From Marinobacter sp. F4216 (GTDB lineage Bacteria; Pseudomonadota; Gammaproteobacteria; Pseudomonadales; Oleiphilaceae), in NCBI RefSeq assembly GCF_019931195.1, contig NZ_JAIOUO010000004.1:124001-188000 (forward strand): a stretch of 64,000 nucleotides of DNA. Direction: 5' to 3'. Below are positions 8,459 to 17,341 of this stretch, in pieces. A program made the position numbers and the translations under genes. The first letter of the stretch is position 1. Every line of letters starts with the position of its first letter. Below the pieces are notes generated by a model that was given only the letters and a program-made list of their open reading frames with translations, did not search any database and was not told the DNA's origin.

Positions 8459-10084
8459 ATGCAACAACAACCCTGGCTCCAGCACTACCCAGATAATGTC
8501 CCCCATACCATCAACCCTGACGAATTCAGTTCCGTGCAGGCGCTGTTCAAACAGGCGGTGGAAAAATTCCCCGATCACATTGCACTTGAGTGCTTTGGCC
8601 TCACGCTGACCTACCAGCAGCTGGATGCAGTTTCAGACACGCTTGCCGCAGCGATGCAGAAAGAGCTCGGCATCGCCAAGGGCGACCGTGTTGCGGTGAT
8701 GCTGCCAAACCTGTTCGCCTACCCGATTTCGTTACTGGCGATCCTCAAAACCGGTGCTATCCAGGTCAACGTGAATCCCCTTTACACGCCAAGGGAACTG
8801 GAACACCAGCTCAACGACTCCGGCGCAGAACATATCATCATATACACCGGGTCTACGCCGGCCCTGGCCGATATCCGCGACAAGACTTCGATTCGCAACG
8901 TAATCACCGTTGGCCCCGGGGATGGTTCCGGTCACGACATCCCTGCGCCGCCCGTGGCGGAGAATCTGGGTGAGCACGTCGCGCTGACCGAGTTACTGGC
9001 TCGCCACGATGGCGAAAAGCCCGATATCGTTGACCTCCACGGCGAGGACGTTCTCTTCCTGCAGTACACGGGCGGGACGACCGGCCCCTCCAAGGGCGCC
9101 ACCCTGACCCACCGCAACCTGGTGGCCAACACGTTGCAGTTCAAAGCCTTCGTTCCGGATGCCAACGAACCCGGCAAGGAGTGCGTGGTGCTATCGCTGC
9201 CGATGTACCACATCTTCGGACTGATGATTTACGTGGCTTACGCGGCCATCGGGGCCAAGGCCGTTCTGATTCCGAATCCGCGCGACATGGATGCCTACAT
9301 TGGCGCCATCAAGAATGTGGGTTTCTCGGTGATTGGCGGCGTGAACACCCTGTTTGCCGGCATGACCATGCATCCGGAATTCAAGGACGTCGATTTTTCC
9401 CGCTACAAGGTGGCCTTCGGCGGTGGTTCCAAGATTTTCCCGAGCACCTCCGAGCGCTGGCACGCGGTGACCGGCTCCCACATTATCGAAGGCTTTGGTC
9501 TGTCCGAGACGGCTCCGATCCTGACCCTGAACCTGATGAGCAACAACGAGTTCACCGGAACTGTGGGCTACCCGGTACCCTCCACCGACGTGAAAATCCT
9601 CGGCCCGGACGACCAACCGCTGCCTCCGGGCGAGCCCGGTGAGATTTGCGCCAAGGGCCCACAGGTCATGAAGGGGTATTGGAACCGGGAACAGGCAACC
9701 GCTGAGGTCTTCACACCGGACGGATACTTCCGCACCGGCGACGTCGCAGTGATGCACGAGGACGGCAAATTCGAGATCGTCGATCGCAAGAAAGACATGC
9801 TCATCGTGTCGGGCTTCAACGTCTACCCGAACGAAGTGGAAGGCGTGGTATGCGAGATGGACAGTGTCGCTGAAGCCGCCGTGGTTGGCGCTCCTGATGA
9901 GAAAACCGGGGAACGGGTCAAGCTCTTCGTCTCACCGTCCGGTAAGGGCGAGTTGGACGAAGACGCCATTATCGAGCACTGCCGGGCTAACCTGGCGGCC
10001 TACAAGGTACCCAAGGAAGTGGTCGTGTTGGACGAAATCCCCAAGTCCAACGTTGGCAAGATCCTGCGCCGGAACCTGCGCTGA
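8459..10084 (+). CDS. Long-chain fatty-acid-CoA ligase (FadD-like)
   Basis: A 541-residue adenylate-forming enzyme that activates fatty acids to acyl-CoA through an acyl-AMP intermediate. The P-loop-like AMP motif YTGGTTGPSKG begins near residue 202, the GFGLSETAP motif lies mid-protein, and the fatty acyl-CoA synthetase signature (YFRTGD..DRKKDMLIVSGFNVYP) spans about 423-456. The C-terminal catalytic lysine is in KSNVGKILRR. Size and motifs match FadD and not the beta-lactone synthetase OleC. It sits between the cupin and two dehydrogenases, as expected if the acid released by cleavage enters beta-oxidation. Confidence 0.88.
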   Translation: MQQQPWLQHYPDNVPHTINPDEFSSVQALFKQAVEKFPDHIALECFGLTLTYQQLDAVSDTLAAAMQKELGIAKGDRVAVMLPNLFAYPISLLAILKTGAIQVNVNPLYTPRELEHQLNDSGAEHIIIYTGSTPALADIRDKTSIRNVITVGPGDGSGHDIPAPPVAENLGEHVALTELLARHDGEKPDIVDLHGEDVLFLQYTGGTTGPSKGATLTHRNLVANTLQFKAFVPDANEPGKECVVLSLPMYHIFGLMIYVAYAAIGAKAVLIPNPRDMDAYIGAIKNVGFSVIGGVNTLFAGMTMHPEFKDVDFSRYKVAFGGGSKIFPSTSERWHAVTGSHIIEGFGLSETAPILTLNLMSNNEFTGTVGYPVPSTDVKILGPDDQPLPPGEPGEICAKGPQVMKGYWNREQATAEVFTPDGYFRTGDVAVMHEDGKFEIVDRKKDMLIVSGFNVYPNEVEGVVCEMDSVAEAAVVGAPDEKTGERVKLFVSPSGKGELDEDAIIEHCRANLAAYKVPKEVVVLDEIPKSNVGKILRRNLR

Positions 10085-10101
10085 TCCTCACACAAAAATA
10101 C

Positions 10102-10131
10102 GGGGCCCCAATGCTGTTCATTGGAGGCCCC
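10102..10131 (+). terminator. Hairpin after the acyl-CoA ligase gene
   Basis: GGGGCCCCAATG pairs with CATTGGAGGCCCC across a 5-nt loop with one bulged A. A T-rich segment follows. It lies in the 79-bp gap before the reductase gene and would make the downstream pair partly independent or attenuated. Confidence 0.6.
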
Positions 10132-10163
10132 AACATTTCTTAAAAAATTAAGAATCCACTGCT

Positions 10164-11186
10164 ATGACAGAAACATCTGTGCCGAAAGGCAAAGACGGAC
10201 AAACCCCTGAACTACCAAAAAAAGTTTTCATCACCGGCGCCAACGGCTTCATTGGCCGCAAACTCTATGACCGCTATAAAGGGCTGGGTTGCGAGGTTGC
10301 GGGAATGGACCTGCATTCGGACGAATCCCGCAATGTGGTGCCCGGTGACCTGACCGAACCTGACACCTGGCAGGATCACGCTCAGGGCTGCGACCTGTTC
10401 ATCAATACCGCCGCCATGGTTTCGCTGGCAGCGGACTGGGACGACTACACTCGGGTATCCCTGGCCGGTGTTCGCAATGCCCTGGATGTCGCCATCCGCG
10501 GTGGTGCCAAGCGCTTCGTTCATTTCTCGTCGATTGCCGCCATGGGTTATGACTACCCGCCTGGAGCCGATGAAACCGCGCCTGTGGTTATTGGCGAGCA
10601 ATACCGCTATGGCGTAGCAAAGGGAGCGTCCGAACACGCGGTACTGACGGCTCATGCCGCCGGGGAAATCGACTGCACCATCATCCGCCCTGGGGATGTC
10701 TACGGTCCAGGCTCGCGCCCATGGCTGCTGGAGCCTCTCAGAATGGCCAAGGCCGCGCAACTGATCCTGCCAGATCAGGGCAAAGGCATCCATACCCCGG
10801 TCTACATTGATGACCTGGTGGATGGCACGGTACTGGCGGCCGGGTTACCCGCCGGCAGTGGGCGTATCTTTATCCTGTGGGGCGACGAGCCCATCACCTG
10901 CCGGGAGTTCTTCTCCAACCACTGGGCCTGGGCCGGTCGCAAAGGCGCACCACCCAGTCTTCCGCTGGCAGCGGCTTTGAAACTGACGTCCAGCATCTGG
11001 TGGGTGAACAAGAAGTTCAACCGCAAAGATGAAGTGACGCCGGATACCATGCTGATGTTCTCCCGCAAGGGAGGCTACACCATGACAAACGCCCGCAAGC
11101 ACCTGGGATTCGAGCCCAAGGTAAAACTGCAAGAAGGCCTCAAGCGCTCGGAAGCATGGCTCAGAGAAATCGGCGAACTTCAGTAA
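10164..11186 (+). CDS. NAD(P)-dependent 3-beta-HSD/epimerase-like short-chain dehydrogenase
   Basis: A 340-residue extended short-chain dehydrogenase. The nucleotide-binding TGANGFIG lies at about residues 26-33 and the catalytic pair is Tyr149/Lys153 (YGVAK). The family includes 3-beta-hydroxysteroid dehydrogenases, OleD-like reductases and sugar epimerases. The absence of sugar genes and the lipid-linked neighbours favour oxidation of a secondary alcohol or reduction of a ketone. The preceding hairpin may lower its transcription from the ligase promoter. It is followed 75 nt later by a zinc alcohol dehydrogenase on the same strand. Confidence 0.72.
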   Translation: MTETSVPKGKDGQTPELPKKVFITGANGFIGRKLYDRYKGLGCEVAGMDLHSDESRNVVPGDLTEPDTWQDHAQGCDLFINTAAMVSLAADWDDYTRVSLAGVRNALDVAIRGGAKRFVHFSSIAAMGYDYPPGADETAPVVIGEQYRYGVAKGASEHAVLTAHAAGEIDCTIIRPGDVYGPGSRPWLLEPLRMAKAAQLILPDQGKGIHTPVYIDDLVDGTVLAAGLPAGSGRIFILWGDEPITCREFFSNHWAWAGRKGAPPSLPLAAALKLTSSIWWVNKKFNRKDEVTPDTMLMFSRKGGYTMTNARKHLGFEPKVKLQEGLKRSEAWLREIGELQ

Positions 11187-11261
11187 ATCAACAAAACAAC
11201 TGGCGCGCACGATTACGTGGTAGCCGTGTGGCCAGACCGGAAAACATACAGGAGACCGACC

Positions 11262-12344
11262 ATGCGCGGAGCCGTCGTAGAAAACAGTAAATTAAAAGTT
11301 GCGGAGGTACCGGAGCCCACCCCGAAAGAAAACGAACTGCTGGTCAAGTCCATGGTGTGCGGCATCTGCGGCACAGACCTGCACTGCGTCCACCACGCCA
11401 ATGACATGGCCGAAGCCACACGCCAGATCATTGGCCAGCCACTGGTGGACATCAGCCAGCCCATATCCCTGGGCCACGAATTTGTCGGTGAAGTTCTGGA
11501 GAGCAATGCCCCCGGGACCTCCTTCAAACCCGGCGACCGGGTAGTGTCCCTGCCGTTCCTGATGCGCGAAGAGGGCATGGCGTTTATTGGCTCTGGCACG
11601 CCCAATCTGCCCGGCGGTTTTTCAGAGCGCCTGCTACTGGACAGCCGGCTGACCATGAAAGTGCCGAACGGCCTGGACCCGGATATTGCCTCCCTGACCG
11701 AGCCCATGGCGGTCGCCCTGCACGCAGTGAATCGAGGCGAACCCACCCAGAACCACGTTCCCCTGGTTATCGGCTGCGGCCCTATTGGCCTGGCGGTGAT
11801 TGCCGTACTGAAGATGAAGAACATCGGCCCGATTGTGGCGTCGGACTTCTCTGCAGCGCGGCGGGAACTGGCCAAGCAAGTGGGTGCCGATGTGGTAGTC
11901 AACCCGGCTGAACAATCACCCTATGAGAGCTGGCAAGAAGCGGCCAAAGCCAGTTCCGCCGACCAGGCGGGACCATTCTCGCCCCTGTTCGGCGGCGCAG
12001 ACCTGCGGCCGTCACTGATTTTCGAATGCGTTGGCATTCCTGGTCTGATCCAGAACGTCTGTGCCGGTGCGCCCTACGGTGCAAGAGTGGTGGTTGTGGG
12101 ATTGTGCATGGAGCCAGACAACATGGTGCCGGCCTTCCCGATCCTGAAGGAGCTGGATCTGCGCTTTGCCAGTTTCTACACACCGGAAGAGTTCGGTGCG
12201 ACCCTGCATCATCTCGCCGAGGGCGAACTGGAAGCCAGCAGCCTGATCTCCGATACCGTAGGGCTGGATGACATTGAATCGGCCTTTGAACGGCTCGGAA
12301 AGCCTGAAAAGGACATCAAGATCCTGGTCAAACCCTCGGAATAA
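11262..12344 (+). CDS. Zinc-dependent medium-chain alcohol dehydrogenase
   Basis: A 360-residue MDR-family enzyme. Zinc and catalytic features are visible in order: CGICGTDLHC near residue 35, LGHEFVGEV near 72, and the nucleotide-binding loop GCGPIG near 170. The start at 11262 is chosen because GGAG lies 7 nt upstream; an earlier in-frame GTG at 11217 gives a poor N-terminus. Relatives include sorbitol, 2,3-butanediol and threonine dehydrogenases. As the last gene of the run it could oxidise a vicinal diol to the hydroxyketone used by the cupin. It ends at a strong hairpin shared with a convergent transporter gene. Confidence 0.78.
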   Translation: MRGAVVENSKLKVAEVPEPTPKENELLVKSMVCGICGTDLHCVHHANDMAEATRQIIGQPLVDISQPISLGHEFVGEVLESNAPGTSFKPGDRVVSLPFLMREEGMAFIGSGTPNLPGGFSERLLLDSRLTMKVPNGLDPDIASLTEPMAVALHAVNRGEPTQNHVPLVIGCGPIGLAVIAVLKMKNIGPIVASDFSAARRELAKQVGADVVVNPAEQSPYESWQEAAKASSADQAGPFSPLFGGADLRPSLIFECVGIPGLIQNVCAGAPYGARVVVVGLCMEPDNMVPAFPILKELDLRFASFYTPEEFGATLHHLAEGELEASSLISDTVGLDDIESAFERLGKPEKDIKILVKPSE

Positions 12345-12352
12345 CCCTGCCT

Positions 12353-12379
12353 GCCGGCTCCCGCCCCCCGGGAGCCGGC
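12353..12379. terminator. Strong GC-rich hairpin between convergent genes
   Basis: GCCGGCTCCC and GGGAGCCGGC form a perfect 10-bp stem around 7 nt. It lies 8 nt after the dehydrogenase stop and 6 nt from the end of the opposing transporter gene, so it can terminate both transcripts even though the T tract is poor. Confidence 0.65.
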
Positions 12380-12385
12380 CTACTC

Positions 12386-13294
12386 CTACTGGTGCGCAGA
12401 CACCAGCTTCCTGCCCAGACCGATCAATACCGCCCCGAAACCGTACATCATGATGCTGTAGATCACGGCGGGCACCGACATGTCGCTGGATTCCAGCAAT
12501 GTCAGGGTCACCATCAGCGCGATCGTACCGTTCTTGATACCCAGCTCGATGGCCACCGCCAGGGACTCGCGCTGGGACAGCCCGGCAAGGCGGCTCAGTC
12601 CAAGCCCCACGATCAGGCCCGCCAGATTGAGCAGGAAAGCGGCAGGCCCAGCCTCGGAGATCAGCGTCGGCAAGCGCTCCCTGGCCCCCCAGAGAATCAC
12701 CACGATCAAAGCCAGCAACACCACACCCCCAAAGATACTGACAATGCTCTCGGCTTTCTGGGCCGCTTGCGGTGCCCGGGTGCGGATGATCATCCCGAGG
12801 GCCACTGGCAGCAGGACGATCACCACCAGCATGGCAATGGTCTTACCTGCCGGGAGGGTAATGTCGGCACCCTCTCCCATGTAGGTCTGCAACGCAAAGT
12901 TGGTGAACAGCGGCAGGGTCAGGATGGTAATCAGGCTGGCCGAGACCGTCAGCAGTATCGACAGGGCGATATTGGCCCGGGCCAGCAGTGCAAACAGGTT
13001 GGAGGTAGTCCCGCCCGGACAGGCGGCAATAATCACCAACCCCACCGCCAGAGCCGGGGCCAGCCCCAACACCTGGGCAATGGCAAAAGCCGTCAGCGGC
13101 ATCACGAGGATCTGGGCGGCAGTACCAACCAGAATGCTTTTCGGGTTGCGGGTAACCTGGCCAAAATCCCGAAGGGTCAGGGTCAGACCAATACCGACCA
13201 TGATAATGAACAGGGAAACGGGCAAGCCAATCGAGATAAGTGGACTGGATTCCACGGGGGGTACTCCGGACATTGTTGTTTTTGATGCAGGCAT
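12386..13294 (-). CDS. Bile acid:sodium symporter (BASS) family transporter
   Basis: A 302-residue membrane protein with about nine to ten hydrophobic segments. The BASS family motif ACPGGTTSN sits after the third or fourth segment, and a second conserved region (AIELGIKNGTIAL) lies near residue 245; these form the crossed helices that bind sodium and an organic acid. Bacterial members import or export organic anions such as pantoate, keto acids or steroid-like acids. The start could also be an internal ATG eight codons later; neither has a clear ribosome site. It converges on the cupin/ligase run and may move an acid from that pathway, which is inference. Confidence 0.8.
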   Translation of the reverse strand: MPASKTTMSGVPPVESSPLISIGLPVSLFIIMVGIGLTLTLRDFGQVTRNPKSILVGTAAQILVMPLTAFAIAQVLGLAPALAVGLVIIAACPGGTTSNLFALLARANIALSILLTVSASLITILTLPLFTNFALQTYMGEGADITLPAGKTIAMLVVIVLLPVALGMIIRTRAPQAAQKAESIVSIFGGVVLLALIVVILWGARERLPTLISEAGPAAFLLNLAGLIVGLGLSRLAGLSQRESLAVAIELGIKNGTIALMVTLTLLESSDMSVPAVIYSIMMYGFGAVLIGLGRKLVSAHQ

Positions 13295-13424
13295 CCAGCG
13301 CCGATGGTTTTAATAAATTTTTCGGGACAGGGCGAGGAACGGCCATGCTGCGTTGCCGGTCAGTCTAATGCAAAGACCGCCAACAAAATGTAAACATTTT
13401 TACAGTCTTTGGTGAATCGCGGGG

Positions 13425-14852
13425 CTAGCGGTTACTTTGATAACCAGCGAATGTGGAATACTGGTCAAGCTCCCGCAGACAGTCCTCCAGGAAATCATCC
13501 GGGTCACTCAGCACCGCCTCATCCGCCACGACGCCAAACTGCACCTGCCCGGCGTAACTGATGATACTCACCCCCAAGCCGATGCTGCCGGCCTGTGGCA
13601 CCCAGAACATCTGTTCCCTGATCCGACAGCCGGCGATATAACGGGGTTCCGGCGTACCAGGCACATTGGACACCACCGCGCTGGCTTTGCGGTAGAACAC
13701 CTCGGCAACAGGGTCGCGCCAGGGCTCCGGAATCACCGAGGCGCTGGCTGCCAGCCCCCACGCAATGCCCGGTTGCCAGCTTTTTTTCAGGCGCCGGGTT
13801 TCATGCTTGATCCGGAACAGCCGCTCCAGGGCGCTTTCACCATCCACCGGCAGCGGCACGAACACGGTGCCAAAATAATTCCCCAGCATGCCGGGTTCCG
13901 GCTGCAACTCCTCCGGCAAACGATCGCGAATATCCACCGGCACGGCTGCGTGCAGGGTGGCATCATCCAGTTCTTCCTCAGTCAGCCCCAGCCGGGAACG
14001 CACGGCAGCGGCCACGCAACTGAGCAACACATCGTTAATGGTGACATTGGTGGCCCTGGCCACCGACCGGAAGTGATCCAATGGCAAGGGCTCGGACCAT
14101 CGGCAATGGCAACGGCCAAGCAGGTCGCGCCGCAGATCCGACGGGGTATCCTCCGCCTCTGCCAGGAACTCGCTGACTTCATGCACCAGCTTGAGCCCCT
14201 GCTGGGCGGTTCTTTCCAGCAAACGTGCGGCCTGCTGGTACTGACTTGTCTGCCCCGCTGCCCGGGCATCGACCTGTTCGCTGCATACCACTGTTTTCTC
14301 CCCGGCCACCAGCCGGTCCAACCAGGCTTTGGCGGCATCGGCCCAACGCCCCAACTCCGGTACTTCCGGCGCGCCATAAATGGCCGGGTGCTGAAGTGGT
14401 GAGGGAGGACACAGGCTGTTGAAGAGACCAAGCAGGGAGAGCCCATCGGCGTAACAGTGATGCATGCGCAGTAGCAGAACCGCGCCGCCCTCGGCCCTGG
14501 GGGCCAGCCAGAATTTCCAAAGGGGACGATACAGGGTCAGCGGCTGATTGAGCCGGGCGGAAACCCAGTCTTGCAGCTGATCCCGGGTAAAACGATCGAT
14601 CACCACATCCAGGTGGTGTTTCAGGTCAAACACCGGGTCGGCTTCCCAGTGCCAGACCGATGAGCGCTTGACCGGCCGATAATAGAAGCGCTCCCAGGCC
14701 ATCCAGTACACCCTGAGGAACTCTCGTAGTCGGGGGGCGGTCAAACCATCTACCCGCATCATGACGGTGATGGTCATCGGATTTTCAGGTCGTTCCAGGG
14801 CCAACCAGGCCGAATCGGCAGGCTGCATCAAATGCGAATGCTTGTGGCTCAA
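13425..14852 (-). CDS. Wax ester synthase/acyl-CoA:diacylglycerol acyltransferase (WS/DGAT)
   Basis: A 475-residue bifunctional acyltransferase that esterifies fatty alcohols or diacylglycerol to make wax esters or triacylglycerol at the membrane. The catalytic motif HHCYADG (131-137) matches HHxxxDG exactly, and the second conserved region near residue 365-395 (ASAVVSNVPGTPEP, then a glycine-rich stretch) is present. Length is typical. Such enzymes, usually in several copies per genome, are a hallmark of Marinobacter, Acinetobacter and Alcanivorax. It is divergent from an alpha/beta hydrolase across a 330-bp gap. Confidence 0.92.
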   Translation of the reverse strand: MSHKHSHLMQPADSAWLALERPENPMTITVMMRVDGLTAPRLREFLRVYWMAWERFYYRPVKRSSVWHWEADPVFDLKHHLDVVIDRFTRDQLQDWVSARLNQPLTLYRPLWKFWLAPRAEGGAVLLLRMHHCYADGLSLLGLFNSLCPPSPLQHPAIYGAPEVPELGRWADAAKAWLDRLVAGEKTVVCSEQVDARAAGQTSQYQQAARLLERTAQQGLKLVHEVSEFLAEAEDTPSDLRRDLLGRCHCRWSEPLPLDHFRSVARATNVTINDVLLSCVAAAVRSRLGLTEEELDDATLHAAVPVDIRDRLPEELQPEPGMLGNYFGTVFVPLPVDGESALERLFRIKHETRRLKKSWQPGIAWGLAASASVIPEPWRDPVAEVFYRKASAVVSNVPGTPEPRYIAGCRIREQMFWVPQAGSIGLGVSIISYAGQVQFGVVADEAVLSDPDDFLEDCLRELDQYSTFAGYQSNR

Positions 14853-15182
14853 ACCTGGAATTCCCCGGACAAGTGAAAGATAGCGAGTGCGTTACGGACA
14901 CTGCATTGTGCCAGACGCCAGACATAGTACAACGGCTCCATAAGCTGCTGATGCACAAGCTTACAGAACGCTACACGTTAATAACCGTTAAATTCTTTAC
15001 GGAAAACAGGCTACAGTGAGAAGGTAACCACTGCCGAAAAGAGTCATCGATTGGCTGGGGTGCAGCGTAAGTAAGGTTCCCAGCGTCAATAACAGTGTGA
15101 CCGGTTCGGAGTACAACAGGGCCACCAGCAGGTTCCAACACCAATAACAGACCGACTCGCAGGCTGGACAGGAGCACTGATT
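14853..15182. other. 330-bp divergent intergenic region between WS/DGAT and the alpha/beta hydrolase
   Basis: No gene is supported here. On the minus strand, TTGTAC (14932-14927) and CACAAT (14910-14905) are 16 bp apart and could drive the WS/DGAT gene 53 nt downstream. I found no comparable plus-strand promoter for the hydrolase, whose leader carries AGGAG 8 nt before its ATG. The AT-rich stretch at 14969-15000 may be a regulatory site but has no clear symmetry. Confidence 0.35.
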
Positions 15183-16106
15183 ATGAAAGCGAGCCATGTT
15201 CGCAAACTGATCAAGCCGATCGACAGCGCCTACTCGGAAATGTTTTCCGGCAAAGTTTTCCGCGTTGGCAAAGGGGCTGTGTCCGTCCGCAATCACAGCG
15301 GCCGGGCGGAACAGACAGTCATTGGCGTACATGGCTTCCTTGAAAACCACTGCTACTTCACCCAAGCCTACGAAGGTCCCACCACCGAACTGATCCTGCT
15401 GACCTGCAGCAATTACCATATACCGGTCAATGGCGTAACGCCGGAAAAACCGGACTGGTCGGTGCCCATCAAGCGACTGGAAGGCACCATCGAATACGAT
15501 GCCGCCATTCTCAACCAGGCCCTGGCCAACCTGCCCTCCACCCGGAACATTCGCATCCACGGCCATTCCCGTGGCGGCGCGGTGATACTGGAAGCGATCA
15601 AACAGTGGCCGGAACTCTACGATGAGGTCGAGGTGGTGCTGGAAGCTCCGGTACTGCCGGAAGGCAAGCTGCACGCGCTGGTCACCACCCTGCTCGAACC
15701 CGTCAGTCATGGCATGTGGCCCTGGGTGGTTCGTTTGATCAACAGCGCACCCTCATCGGCTTATGGCCAGACCTTCTTCGGCAAGATGAACCCGCGCAAG
15801 AAACAGCTGCTCAGCAGCCTGTTCTCGGCCACCAAGGACCACCTGACCATCGTCCGCAACATTGAAAACATCATGGACTGGATGGCACGCACAGACACCA
15901 GTGTCTACAACCATGTACGTCATGGCACCTTCCTGATCCCCGCCGTAGACCGCATCCTGGACCGCAATGCCATGCTGGCCAGCGCCCGCAAGAGTCCCAC
16001 CACCATGAGGATTGTGGAAACCGAAGCACCCAGTCACTTCATCACGCTGGACAGTAAGGACTGGATACCCGGCTTCGACACCCTGCCGGCCGCCAGTCAG
16101 GCATAA
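15183..16106 (+). CDS. Alpha/beta hydrolase of unknown substrate
   Basis: A 307-residue protein without a signal peptide. The nucleophile elbow is GHSRGG with Ser129, the oxyanion region is VIGVHGF near residue 49, and the probable catalytic His is in the SHFITLD segment near the C-terminus. The family includes lipases and esterases. It is transcribed away from the WS/DGAT across a shared regulatory region, so a role in turnover of stored neutral lipid is an attractive but unproved idea. An unrecognised conserved protein follows 70 nt later on the same strand. Confidence 0.75.
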   Translation: MKASHVRKLIKPIDSAYSEMFSGKVFRVGKGAVSVRNHSGRAEQTVIGVHGFLENHCYFTQAYEGPTTELILLTCSNYHIPVNGVTPEKPDWSVPIKRLEGTIEYDAAILNQALANLPSTRNIRIHGHSRGGAVILEAIKQWPELYDEVEVVLEAPVLPEGKLHALVTTLLEPVSHGMWPWVVRLINSAPSSAYGQTFFGKMNPRKKQLLSSLFSATKDHLTIVRNIENIMDWMARTDTSVYNHVRHGTFLIPAVDRILDRNAMLASARKSPTTMRIVETEAPSHFITLDSKDWIPGFDTLPAASQA

Positions 16107-16176
16107 GGTGCCTCCGGCGCCCTGCTTCGTTACACTGGCGTCGTTTAAAAGGAAGGAAGTAACGGAGCAGAAGCAC

Positions 16177-16926
16177 ATGTATCGTCAGCGCCTTGTCGAC
16201 ACCGAGGTTTCATCGGATGGCGCCCGCCGTCTTCAGCGGCTGCTGATCGATTATCACGACTTCCGCCAGCACAAGAAGCAACACCCGTTGCTGGACGACA
16301 CCTACCGCGTCACCGACTGGCAGGCCCAGCGCCTGAAAGCCACTCATCAGGACCTCTACGAACACCCGGGCTACCACATCGGCCTGGAATTTCTGCTGAC
16401 CGACCTCTACGCCCCCACCTCCATGACTCAGCGGGATGACAACATCGACCGGGTGTTTCCCAAGATGGTGAAATGGCTACCGGAACGCCAGCTCGATACC
16501 CTCGCCGGTCTGGTGGAACTCAACCTTGTCACCCAGCAACTGGACCTGGAATTGACTGAGTACCTGACAGCCCACGACATGCTGGCAACTGACCTATCCG
16601 CAGAAGCGTATTGCGAGGCCTACCGCCTGAGCCGGCAACCGGAACTGAGGGAGCGCCAGATTGACCTGGTTGAAGACGTTGGCCTGCAGCTGGAACGCTA
16701 TGTGCGCAATCGCACCCTCGGCTGGCTGCTCTCAATCGGCAAGACGCCTGCCGAGATGGCCGGTCTGGAGGACCTTCACAGTTTCCTGCATCGGGGATAC
16801 AGCGCCTTTCGGCAGATGGACAACGTCGAAATCCTGATACGGCGACTGGTGAGGCGGGAAACCCGGGTGATGGAGAATATCCTGCAGGGTCACCCGGACC
16901 CGTTCACGCTACCGGGCGACCTGTGA
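16177..16926 (+). CDS. Protein of unknown function, helix-rich and soluble
   Basis: A 249-residue protein that I cannot assign to a named family. It is rich in Leu, Arg, Asp and His, lacks membrane segments and a signal peptide, and looks all-alpha with several leucine-rich amphipathic helices. The start at 16177 has ACGGAG nearby; the reading frame stays open back to 16012, but that part overlaps the upstream hydrolase. It could be co-transcribed with the hydrolase. Its leftward neighbour is a PHA-system protein, so a granule-related role is conceivable; that is guesswork from position only. Confidence 0.6.
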   Translation: MYRQRLVDTEVSSDGARRLQRLLIDYHDFRQHKKQHPLLDDTYRVTDWQAQRLKATHQDLYEHPGYHIGLEFLLTDLYAPTSMTQRDDNIDRVFPKMVKWLPERQLDTLAGLVELNLVTQQLDLELTEYLTAHDMLATDLSAEAYCEAYRLSRQPELRERQIDLVEDVGLQLERYVRNRTLGWLLSIGKTPAEMAGLEDLHSFLHRGYSAFRQMDNVEILIRRLVRRETRVMENILQGHPDPFTLPGDL

Positions 16927-16947
16927 GAGCAGAAGCCTGGTAAAGAA

Positions 16948-17226
16948 TCAGACCTGAATAATCTGATCGAGCTGGGAGTTAATCTCCTGTTCGATCTTGT
17001 GCTTGAACGGTCGCAACAGCATGCCGAGTTCCAGGTGCACGTGCAGGTCCGACGGGCTGATGTTCAGGTGCCCTTTCACACCACTGCGCTTAAACTCCAT
17101 CACATCGCCGTCCCACCGGTAATTGACGTCAAACTGCTGGGACAAATCCTGCGCCAGGGTTTCCGCCACTTCTCGGGCGTGTTCCCGATCCAGGGCGTGC
17201 GGACGATGAACATCGATAACGGACAT
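16948..17226 (-). CDS. Polyhydroxyalkanoic acid system family protein (small granule-associated type)
   Basis: A 92-residue protein of the family annotated as PHA system or PHA granule region protein. The N-terminal LDREHAREVAETLAQDL helix, the central WDGDVMEFKRSGVKGHLNI and the LHVHLELGMLLRPFK segment are characteristic. In pseudomonads this gene is also found beside ubiE, as here, 116 bp away in divergent orientation. No PHA synthase is in the window, so the role in storage is inferred from the family. There is no signal peptide. Confidence 0.78.
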   Translation of the reverse strand: MSVIDVHRPHALDREHAREVAETLAQDLSQQFDVNYRWDGDVMEFKRSGVKGHLNISPSDLHVHLELGMLLRPFKHKIEQEINSQLDQIIQV

Positions 17227-17281
17227 AGGTCGAATTTCTCTCGCAAAATAGGGGGAATGTAAGTGTAAGGCCGGTTTAAGC

Positions 17282-17309
17282 TTGTAGCCACCCCCTCAGC
17301 CGTTAGAAT
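17282..17309 (+). promoter_or_regulatory. Candidate sigma70 promoter of the ubiE-ubiJ-ubiB run
   Basis: TTGTAG (17282-17287) and TAGAAT (17304-17309) are 16 bp apart. The first ATG follows 33 nt after the -10 box. The next convincing gap in the rightward series is after hisE, so this promoter may serve ubiE through hisE. Confidence 0.4.
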
Positions 17310-17341
17310 ACGGGGTTTGGAAATCTGACAGGATAGTTTTC

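Noticed and set aside
8459..11186. Olefin (ole) biosynthesis cluster, because a ligase and a 3-beta-HSD-like reductase are adjacent
   Set aside because: There is no OleA thiolase-like gene, and the ligase has full FadD signatures rather than those of OleC.
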